NCBI GenBank assembly: GCA_016234205.1
Contig: JACRGN010000050.1
Coordinates: 1 to 5,304, forward strand
From: Nitrospinota bacterium
GTDB lineage: Bacteria; Nitrospinota; Nitrospinia; UBA9942
DNA length: 5,304 nucleotides
Reading direction: 5' to 3'
The position numbers and the translations under genes are program-made. This document shows positions 1-4,480 of this stretch, one piece after another (positions within the stretch are counted from its first letter, which is position 1; each line of letters starts with the position of its first letter). The notes under the pieces were generated by a model. The model was not told the DNA's origin and searched no databases. It worked only from the letters and a program-made list of their open reading frames with translations.

Positions 1-201
1 CCTTTTATCATAATCTCCATCTCATCTTTTATATTTGGATTAATCCACTGGTCATTGGGGTTGCATGGTATTATTGTTGCTGCGATATGGGGCATTTTAC
101 CAATGATTGCAATGTGGAAGACAGGCTCGGTCTTTCCTGCAATTATTGCCCATTATGTAACCGATTTTATAAGTTTCTCACAGGTGATTCCATATAATTG
201 A
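1..201 (+). CDS. CPBP-family intramembrane protease, C-terminal fragment
   Basis: This is the last 66 codons of a gene that begins before the window, ending in TGA at 199-201. The peptide is very hydrophobic and reads as two or three membrane helices. It carries FGLIH (residues 13-17 of the fragment) and AHYVTDF near the end. These match the late conserved motifs of the CPBP/Abi (CaaX protease and bacteriocin-processing, type II) family, where the histidines and the Asp/Asn contribute to the active site within the membrane. Members include prenyl-protein endopeptidases and bacteriocin self-immunity proteins; the substrate cannot be inferred here. The early EExxxR motif would lie upstream and is not visible. 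No convincing hairpin terminator follows the stop, and the next gene starts 86 bp later from its own promoter. Confidence 0.8.
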   Translation, partial: PFIIISISSFIFGLIHWSLGLHGIIVAAIWGILPMIAMWKTGSVFPAIIAHYVTDFISFSQVIPYN

Positions 202-220
202 TTTTTGTTATAGTTAATCC

Positions 221-248
221 TTGACTGAGATATTTTGCATGCTATATT
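221..248 (+). promoter_or_regulatory. Sigma-70-type promoter for the antitoxin-toxin pair
   Basis: TTGACT at 221-226 matches the -35 consensus at five of six positions. TATATT at 243-248 is a good -10, separated by 16 bp and preceded by TG one base upstream (240-241), making an extended -10. Transcription would start near 255, about 30 bases before the antitoxin ATG at 288. The -10 overlaps a GCATGC palindrome (237-242). Autoregulation by the AbrB-type product is normal for such modules, but no operator can be assigned with certainty. Confidence 0.65.
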
Positions 249-252
249 ATAT

Positions 253-282
253 TTGTAAGGAGAAAGTTAAGTTGTAAGGAGA
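253..282 (+). repeat. Duplicated Shine-Dalgarno-bearing 11-mer
   Basis: TTGTAAGGAGA occurs at 253-263 and identically at 272-282, with starts 19 bp apart. The second copy supplies the ribosome binding site of the antitoxin: AAGGAG at 276-281 sits six bases before the ATG at 288. The first copy would lie at or next to the transcription start. It could be a relic of duplication, a standby ribosome site, or a pair of half-sites for the AbrB-fold product. The sequence alone does not choose between these. Confidence 0.6.
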
Positions 283-287
283 TAGAT

Positions 288-545
288 ATGACAGTGACGG
301 CAAAAATAACTTCAAAAGGTCAAATTACATTACCCAAAGAAGTAAGGAAACTATTAGATGTCCATGAGGGAAGCGTTGTTGTTTTTGAAAAGGAAAATGA
401 TAGAGTCGTTATCAAATCAGCAAAAACTATTAGAGAATTTAAGGGGGTTTTGAAAGGTAGAGCCGAAGGGATAGATTTCGATGAAATGAGGAAAAAGACA
501 AAAGAATATATAGGAAGAAAGGCAGCTCAAAGTGGAAAGCATTAA
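288..545 (+). CDS. AbrB/MazE-family (SpoVT-AbrB fold) antitoxin
   Basis: This 85-residue protein is the expected size for an AbrB-type antitoxin. Residues 4-48 form the swapped-hairpin DNA-binding domain, with the hallmark KITSKGQITLPKEVRKLLDV near the start, followed by EGSVVVFEKENDRVVIK. The basic, charged C-terminal part (about 49-85) is where such antitoxins bind and inhibit their toxin. In this family the dimer also binds its own promoter, and the complex with toxin usually tightens repression. The ATG is well supported by AAGGAG six bases upstream. The stop overlaps the start of the PIN-domain gene by 14 bp, the usual arrangement of a co-translated toxin-antitoxin pair. The reading frame is complete, although the partner toxin is not. 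It is therefore either an orphan antitoxin or one that now acts on other PIN toxins in the genome. Confidence 0.9.
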   Translation: MTVTAKITSKGQITLPKEVRKLLDVHEGSVVVFEKENDRVVIKSAKTIREFKGVLKGRAEGIDFDEMRKKTKEYIGRKAAQSGKH

Positions 546-849
546 AAGGGTTGTTATCGATACCAATTTACTTGTCCGTTACTTGACGGATGATGAGCCT
601 CAAAAGGCAAAGGCAGTTGATAACCTTTTGAATAAAGCCATCGAAGGGGAAGTAAAGATTCTTATTCCATCTATTGTGATTGCAGAACTCATCTGGGTTT
701 TGGAGAGTTTTTATAAAATGGGGATAAATGAAATTACCGACCTTGTTGGAGCTATTTTGAATACGCCGGGAGTTGAAGTTGCGGATAAATCAATTATAAT
801 TACAGCCTTAAAACTTTACAGAGCTAAGAATATGGTAAATAACATCTAA
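532..849 (+). pseudogene. PIN-domain (VapC-like) toxin, truncated at the C-terminus
   Basis: The frame opens with GTG at 532 inside the antitoxin gene and encodes 105 residues. VVIDTNLLVRYL (7-18) contains the first catalytic aspartate (D10) and N12 of PIN nucleases, and PSIVIAELIWVL (46-57) contains the second acidic residue (E52). PIN toxins are typically 125-145 residues. After the YRAKN segment (96-100) the family continues with a D-F-x-D-A type helix that supplies the remaining metal-binding aspartates. Here the frame instead runs into VNNI and a stop. The next ~50 bases, read in all three frames, show no continuation, so this looks like loss or replacement of the 3' end and not a frameshift. 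Without those acidic residues the RNase is very unlikely to be active. The fragment might still bind the antitoxin. The lesion lies next to the 3' end of the convergent hypF. Confidence 0.8.
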
Positions 850-899
850 ATGATAAAAAATGACATTGCAGGTAGAGAATAATTTTCTTTGTAATAATA

Positions 900-3203
900 C
901 TAAGAGATAACTGCTTTAATTTTCTCTGATGCAATGACAGCCTGTCCGAGGGATATTCCGCCATCGTTAGTGGGGACATCTTTGTGGATGAATGTATTAA
1001 ATTCATTGCCCAGCCTGTCCAATGTCCTGTCCAATAAAAATATGTTTTGAAAACAACCTCCACTTAAAACTACTTTATCAATTCCTGTATCAATCTTTAT
1101 TTTTTTACATACTTCAGCAATAATCTCTGCAAGGGTGTTATGAAATTTTGCTGATATTATAGTATGGTCAACACCATTTAATAAATCATTTACAATCCCC
1201 TGAATTAGAATCCGTGTATCAATAATTAAAGGCTGATAGCTGATAGCTGATAGCTGATAGCCATAGGAATCTTTAACTGACTTATCAGCTATCATTTCCA
1301 ATTTAATAGCAGCCTCCCCTTCAAATGTGACTACATCAATTCCATTAATAATAGAAGATACTGTATCAAAGAGCCTCCCGGCACTTGAGGTCATGACAGT
1401 ATTTATACGGTTGTCTATCATTTTAAGGATAATTTTAGCTTTGTCTTTATTTTGATTTATAAATGGTATATCCAATTTTAGGAAAGCTACTCCGTAAGCA
1501 TCGTATAAATGACTCAGTGCAATACGGTATGGTTCTCTTATTGCCTTATCACCTCCCGGCAGCAGAACATACCTTAAATGTCCAGCCCTTTCAAATCCTT
1601 TATAATCAGCGATTAGAAACTCTCCACCCCATATAGCACCGTCTGTTCCATAACCTGTCCCATCCCATGCAATACCTATGACTTTCTCTCTTATATGATT
1701 TTCTGCCATACAGGAGACAATATGGGCGTGATGGTGCTGAACTGGAACAGTGATGAGTGATGAGTTATGAGTTTTTAGTTCTTTTGCAAATTTTGTAGTC
1801 CAATAATCCGGATGTAAGTCGTGGGCAATAATTGTTGGTTCAACCCTGAAACTATTTTTAAGGTTTTTAAGTGTCTCTTTAAAAAATTCAATTGCCTCAT
1901 AATTTTCCAAATCTCCTATATGCTGGCTCATGATTGCATAATGCCCTTTTGTCAGTGTAAAGGTATTCTTTAGTTCTCCACCGCACCCAAGAATCTCGGG
2001 CATTTCAATTTCAAGCTCAATAGGGTATGGGACATATCCCCTTGACCTCCTGATAACCCTTTTTACACCTTTATACTCTCTGACTATGGAATCATCTACC
2101 CGCATATAAATATCCCTGTTATGAAAGAGGAAGAAGTCTGCAATATCTGATAATTTCTCAATTGCCTCATCATTATCAATGACTATTGGCTCTTCACTTA
2201 AGTTTCCACTTGTCATAACTAATGCAATAAAAGAGGGGTCAAATATAAGTTGATGTAATGGTGTATATGGAAGCATTACACCGAAGTAATTATTATCAGG
2301 TGCGATATATTCTGAGATTATATTGTTTTGGAGTTTTGGAAGCAGGACAATCGGTTTCAGTTCACTACTGAGTAATATTTCACTTTGGGCAGATACATTA
2401 CAGATCTTTTTTATTGTTTCTATATCAGGACACATTATGGCAAAGGGTTTATTGCTCTTCCTCTTTTTCTCCCTTAATCTTTTTACAGCTTCATCATTTG
2501 TAGCATCACAGGCAATATGAAATCCCCCAAGACCCTTTATTGCCCCAATCGCACCTTGTTTCAGCAATTCTATAGCTGTTTTTAAAGACTCTCTTTCGTT
2601 AACTTTGAACTTTGAGCTTTGAACTTTGAGCTTTATTTGTGGTCCACATACATGACATGCATTTGGCTGTGCATGAAATCTCCTGTTTGTTGGGTCATGA
2701 TATTCTCTTTCACAGTCTGGACACATTTTAAATTTAGCCATTGTTGTCTTTGGCCTGTCATAGGGAATATCCAGAATAATAGAATATCTTGGCCCACAAT
2801 TAGTGCAATTTGTGAAAGGGTATTGATAGCGTCTATCGTCAGGACTTAATAATTCTGAAAGGCAGTCAGGACAGGTTGCTATATCTGGAGATATGAGGGC
2901 AAATTTACCATCAGGTAGGCTTTCTCGTATCTCAAAGGATGTATAACCACACAGGCTTAGCCTCTCGGCTACCTCAATATTTTCAATCTTGGATAGTGAA
3001 GGGGCTTTGGATTTAAGGAAGGAAATAAATTCATCTAATTTATGAGGGTCACCTTCTACATCTATTATTACACCTTCTGATGAGTTAAGGACATAACCTT
3101 TTAGTCCAAGAGATGTTGCCAGATTGTAAACAAAGGGCCTGAAACCTACACCCTGAACGATACCGGTTATTTTTATTTCTTTTCTACTCTTTAGATTAGC
3201 CAC
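900..3203 (-). CDS. hypF: Carbamoyltransferase HypF, [NiFe]-hydrogenase maturation
   Basis: HypF uses carbamoyl phosphate and ATP to make carbamoyl-adenylate and transfers the carbamoyl group to the C-terminal cysteine of HypE. This is the first step toward the cyanide ligands of the hydrogenase iron. At 767 residues it has the family's full length and order: an acylphosphatase domain with GIVQGVGFRPF (14-24); two C-x2-C-x18-C-x2-C zinc fingers (C111/C114/C133/C136 and C161/C164/C183/C186); a YrdC-like domain (about 205-390, KGLGGFHIACDATN at 223-236 and TSGNLSEEPI at 331-340); and a Kae1-like transferase domain with HHHAH (490-494), DGTGYGTDGAIWGGEF (514-529) and GGCFQN (715-720). The stop is TAG at 902-900. 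The start is GTG at 3203 without a clear ribosome site, placed by its distance to the acylphosphatase motif and lying in a repeat arm. Three 7-bp tandem arrays interrupt it in-frame. It is the last visible gene of hypABF. Confidence 0.95.
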   Translation of the reverse strand: MANLKSRKEIKITGIVQGVGFRPFVYNLATSLGLKGYVLNSSEGVIIDVEGDPHKLDEFISFLKSKAPSLSKIENIEVAERLSLCGYTSFEIRESLPDGKFALISPDIATCPDCLSELLSPDDRRYQYPFTNCTNCGPRYSIILDIPYDRPKTTMAKFKMCPDCEREYHDPTNRRFHAQPNACHVCGPQIKLKVQSSKFKVNERESLKTAIELLKQGAIGAIKGLGGFHIACDATNDEAVKRLREKKRKSNKPFAIMCPDIETIKKICNVSAQSEILLSSELKPIVLLPKLQNNIISEYIAPDNNYFGVMLPYTPLHQLIFDPSFIALVMTSGNLSEEPIVIDNDEAIEKLSDIADFFLFHNRDIYMRVDDSIVREYKGVKRVIRRSRGYVPYPIELEIEMPEILGCGGELKNTFTLTKGHYAIMSQHIGDLENYEAIEFFKETLKNLKNSFRVEPTIIAHDLHPDYWTTKFAKELKTHNSSLITVPVQHHHAHIVSCMAENHIREKVIGIAWDGTGYGTDGAIWGGEFLIADYKGFERAGHLRYVLLPGGDKAIREPYRIALSHLYDAYGVAFLKLDIPFINQNKDKAKIILKMIDNRINTVMTSSAGRLFDTVSSIINGIDVVTFEGEAAIKLEMIADKSVKDSYGYQLSAISYQPLIIDTRILIQGIVNDLLNGVDHTIISAKFHNTLAEIIAEVCKKIKIDTGIDKVVLSGGCFQNIFLLDRTLDRLGNEFNTFIHKDVPTNDGGISLGQAVIASEKIKAVIS
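1232..1261. repeat. GCTGATA heptanucleotide array inside hypF
   Basis: Four perfect tandem copies of GCTGATA (1232-1259) plus two further bases. On the coding (minus) strand it encodes hypF residues 648-657, GYQLSAISYQ, in the Kae1-like domain between the EGEAAIKLE segment and the C-terminal GGCFQN region. Because 7 is not a multiple of 3, the array passes through all three phases. The coding strand has no stop in any phase, whereas the plus strand contains TGA and TAG. A 12-bp inverted copy lies at 1283-1294. Confidence 0.9.
1248..1294. repeat. Inverted pair of the GCTGATA repeat
   Basis: TGATAGCTGATA (1248-1259) and its exact reverse complement TATCAGCTATCA (1283-1294) are separated by 23 bases, so a 12-bp hairpin can form in hypF DNA or mRNA. 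The second arm encodes residues 637-640 (MIAD). Both arms stay open in the hypF frame. Confidence 0.7.
1749..1776. repeat. AGTGATG-type heptanucleotide array inside hypF
   Basis: Period-7 array AGTGATG, AGTGATG, AGTTATG, AGTTTTT; the last two units are diverged. On the coding strand it gives hypF residues about 477-485 (KTHNSSLIT), just before the VQHHHAH motif that opens the Kae1-like active-site region. The coding orientation of the unit is stop-free in every phase, while the opposite orientation contains TGA. The decay of the last units suggests an older insertion than the GCTGATA array. Confidence 0.75.
2601..2635. repeat. A(A/G)CTTTG heptanucleotide array inside hypF
   Basis: Five consecutive 7-bp units: AACTTTG, AACTTTG, AGCTTTG, AACTTTG, AGCTTTA. 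On the coding strand they encode residues about 191-201, KLKVQSSKFKV, exactly in the linker between the second zinc finger (ending CGPQI, 186-190) and the YrdC-like domain. As with the other arrays, the coding strand is stop-free in all phases and the opposite strand is not. The insertion sits at a domain boundary, where extra residues should be tolerated. Confidence 0.85.
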
Positions 3204-3276
3204 GAATGAACACGAATTAACACCAATTTTTAATAATTATTTTCTAATTTATATTTATTCGTGTAAATTAGTGGCT
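3198..3276. repeat. Inverted repeat bridging hypB and hypF
   Basis: The arms 3198-3217 (beginning AGCCACGAATGAAC) and 3257-3276 (ending AATTAGTGGCT) are inverted with 17 of 20 positions pairing around a 39-bp AT-rich centre. The right arm encodes the last residues of HypB (about SATNLHE, with the TAA stop at 3257-3255). The left arm contains the GTG start of hypF (3203-3201). In the mRNA the six outermost pairs join the hypF GUGGCU to AGCCAC in the hypB tail. The CACGAAT...AACACGAAT wording resembles a dispersed repeat I have seen in environmental bacterial genomes. That identification is from memory and unchecked. Confidence 0.75.
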
Positions 3277-3953
3277 GAATAGGTCTTTTTTTGAGCTTTC
3301 ACCCAATTGCACCACCTGTCAAGTCCTTCTCCACTCCTGCATGATACCTCAAATATATTCAAGTCTGGATTTATCTCAAGAGATTCTTTTTTAATTTTAT
3401 CTATACTGCAGTCTGTATAAGGCAGAAGGTCAGCCTTATTAATAATTAAGACCCTTGCCTCCCTGAATATTCCGGGATACTTTTTAGGTTTATCATCACC
3501 TTCTGTTATGCTCAATATCACAGCCTTCACATCCTCCCCAAGGTTAAAATTCGCAGGGCATACAAGATTCCCCACATTCTCTATAAAAAGAATATCAAGA
3601 CCATTTAGAGGGAAATCCCGAAGTGAGGTTCTAATCATATTGCTGTCAAGATGGCAGGCACCATTTGTATTTATCTGAATAACCCTTGCCCCTGTCTTCT
3701 CAATCCTCTCGGCATCCCTTGTTGTAGCAATATCCCCTTCTATTACCCCAATAGAAATACCCCCCCACTTCCCCCCCTTGGAAGGGGGGGATGAAAGGAG
3801 GGGTATTGTTTTTTCTAATAGTGATGTCTTTCCTGCGCCAGGCGAGCTTATAAGGTTTATGACAAAAAGCCCATTTTCCTTAAAAAGTCCCCTGTTCTCT
3901 TCCGCTATACTGTCATTTGCCTTTAAGATATTTGATACTACCTTGATTTTCAT
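3255..3953 (-). CDS. hypB: HypB GTPase, nickel incorporation for [NiFe]-hydrogenase
   Basis: HypB is a SIMIBI-class GTPase that, with HypA, drives nickel insertion into the hydrogenase large subunit. The 232 residues show the P-loop SSPGAGKTS (36-44), the switch I region EGDIATTRDAERI (72-84), the GACHLD metal site (98-103, C100 and H101), ENVGNLVCPA (125-134, C132) and the guanine-specificity motif NKAD (172-175). The N-terminal high-affinity nickel motif CxxCGC and any His-rich stretch are absent, so this is the minimal form. Residues about 53-65 (SSPPSKGGKWGGI) are an insertion after the P-loop helix, encoded by a palindromic repeat. The C-terminal tail from about residue 226 (ATNLHE) comes from the inverted repeat shared with hypF. 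Start: ATG at 3953, with a weak AGG six bases upstream. It lies 15 bp after hypA and 51 bp before hypF, so co-transcription is likely. Confidence 0.95.
   Translation of the reverse strand: MKIKVVSNILKANDSIAEENRGLFKENGLFVINLISSPGAGKTSLLEKTIPLLSSPPSKGGKWGGISIGVIEGDIATTRDAERIEKTGARVIQINTNGACHLDSNMIRTSLRDFPLNGLDILFIENVGNLVCPANFNLGEDVKAVILSITEGDDKPKKYPGIFREARVLIINKADLLPYTDCSIDKIKKESLEINPDLNIFEVSCRSGEGLDRWCNWVKAQKKTYSATNLHE
3756..3807. repeat. GC-rich palindromic element inserted in hypB
   Basis: The core is a 20-bp palindrome at 3771-3790 with perfect 9-bp arms (CCCCCCCTT and AAGGGGGGG) around GG. Outer arms AATACCCCCCC (3756-3766) and GGAGGGGTATT (3797-3807) pair at 10 of 11 positions, giving a 52-bp imperfect palindrome. 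It is translated as roughly SSPPSKGGKWGGI in HypB and keeps the frame. Its base composition is unlike the AT-rich surroundings, which suggests a mobile palindromic element and not native coding sequence. Confidence 0.75.
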
Positions 3954-3972
3954 AGTGAGCCTGTCGAACTAC
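3951..3972 (-). repeat. Repeat-like hypA-hypB spacer carrying the hypB start
   Basis: The coding strand reads TAGTTCGACAGGCTCACT and then ATG, joining the hypA stop (TAG, 3971-3969) to the hypB start (3953). The TTCGACAGGCTCA segment resembles a dispersed repeat I recall from many environmental bacterial genomes. That identification is from memory. The only ribosome-site candidate, AGG at 3962-3960, lies within it. Confidence 0.35.
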
Positions 3973-4310
3973 TCCACCTCAAGTTCATCTACAAACAGTT
4001 CTTTGCCGCTAATTATCTCAATATTATTGTCATTACAAGTATCACACCTGAAAATATAATTTTTAATCTGAAAATTACTACCGCAGTTTTTACACTTTCC
4101 TGTCAGAGGGACATGGTCTATTAATAGTTCTGCATCTCTGGCAATGGTATTAGTTTTTAATGTCTCAAAACAAAAATTTATGGAATCTATGACAACGCCT
4201 GACATCTCTCCGATTTTTAGCCCTATCTTAATAATCTTTGTGGCATTATTTTTTCTTGCCTCTGACTCGGCTATATCAAGGATGTTCTGGACTATTGACA
4301 ATTCGTGCAT
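3969..4310 (-). CDS. hypA: HypA nickel metallochaperone
   Basis: HypA binds nickel and hands it, together with HypB, to the immature [NiFe]-hydrogenase large subunit. The 113 residues are the usual family length. The obligatory N-terminus MHE is present, with H2 as nickel ligand, and it fixes the start at ATG 4310-4308. The zinc site is intact with C73/C76 (CKNC) and C89/C92 (CDTC). The typical KIGLKIGEMSGV strand-turn is at 28-40. No Shine-Dalgarno is visible in the T-rich sequence just upstream, so initiation may be weak or rely on an unstructured leader. It is the first gene of the minus-strand operon hypA-hypB-hypF and is divergent from the TetR-family gene, with 170 bp between the starts. 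Nothing in the reading frame looks interrupted. Confidence 0.95.
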   Translation of the reverse strand: MHELSIVQNILDIAESEARKNNATKIIKIGLKIGEMSGVVIDSINFCFETLKTNTIARDAELLIDHVPLTGKCKNCGSNFQIKNYIFRCDTCNDNNIEIISGKELFVDELEVE

Positions 4311-4347
4311 GACGAAAAAAGTTTATCAGTATTTTTAGATTAATTCT

Positions 4348-4377
4348 ATCATATTTTCAGATGAATATTTAGATGAA
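4348..4377 (-). promoter_or_regulatory. Candidate promoter for hypABF
   Basis: On the minus strand TATGAT (4353-4348) is a five-of-six -10. TTCATC (4377-4372) lies 18 bp upstream as a poor -35. Transcription would begin near 4341, about 30 bases before the hypA ATG. The weak -35 falls inside the 13-bp tandem repeat, so an activator binding there is possible. I saw no -24/-12 sigma-54 signature (GG...GC). Confidence 0.4.
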
Positions 4378-4390
4378 ATATTTAGATGAA
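4351..4390. repeat. Tandem 13-bp repeat in the divergent intergenic region
   Basis: ATATTTAGATGAA occurs as two perfect adjacent copies (4365-4377 and 4378-4390), preceded by a related 14-base unit ATATTTTCAGATGA (4351-4364). The three units are spaced slightly over one helical turn apart. They overlap the candidate hypA promoter and lie about 35 bp upstream of the -35 of the TetR-family gene, so they could be regulator binding sites for either gene. Confidence 0.7.
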
Positions 4391-4423
4391 AAAAATCATA
4401 AAGGTAATATATATGTTTTTCTA

Positions 4424-4452
4424 TTGACACATTTATATCTTTTTGGTAAATT
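4424..4452 (+). promoter_or_regulatory. Promoter of the TetR-family regulator gene
   Basis: A perfect -35 TTGACA at 4424-4429 is followed after the optimal 17 bp by TAAATT at 4447-4452 (four of six matches to TATAAT). The start would be near 4459, within the palindrome that follows, leaving a leader of only about 22 bases. Confidence 0.65.
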
Positions 4453-4471
4453 ACATACCAACTGGTAGGTA
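4452..4471. promoter_or_regulatory. Likely TetR-type operator (autoregulation)
   Basis: A 20-bp interrupted palindrome has arms TACATACCA (4452-4460) and TGGTAGGTA (4463-4471) around AC, with seven of nine arm positions complementary. It begins on the last base of the -10, covers the expected transcription start and touches the weak ribosome site (AGG, 4471-4473) of the regulator gene. TetR-family dimers bind such palindromes and typically repress their own promoter this way. The ACC...GGT core is common in TetR operators. Confidence 0.6.
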
Positions 4472-4480
4472 GGTTAATTT

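Noticed and set aside
838..899. Frameshift as the cause of the short PIN toxin
   Set aside because: None of the three frames after 838 encodes the missing acidic helix, so loss of sequence fits better than a single indel.
824..1063. Open frame on the minus strand overlapping the 3' end of hypF
   Set aside because: It lies in another frame over the conserved HypF C-terminus (GGCFQN, DVPTNDGG) and resembles no protein family.
1232..1261. CRISPR or minisatellite array
   Set aside because: The units are 7 bp with no spacers and are translated within hypF.
3756..3807. Homopolymer sequencing errors creating the odd HypB segment
   Set aside because: The C and G runs are error-prone, but the frame is open and correct on both sides and the palindromic symmetry is real. 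An insertion is the simpler reading, although run lengths could be off by multiples of three.
3778..4059. Plus-strand open frame across hypB and hypA
   Set aside because: It is antisense to the conserved HypB P-loop and HypA zinc-site region, with low-complexity serine-rich translation and no ribosome site. It is a shadow.
4311..4480. Sigma-54 promoter for hypA
   Set aside because: I found no GG-N10-GC -24/-12 pair in the region on the minus strand.
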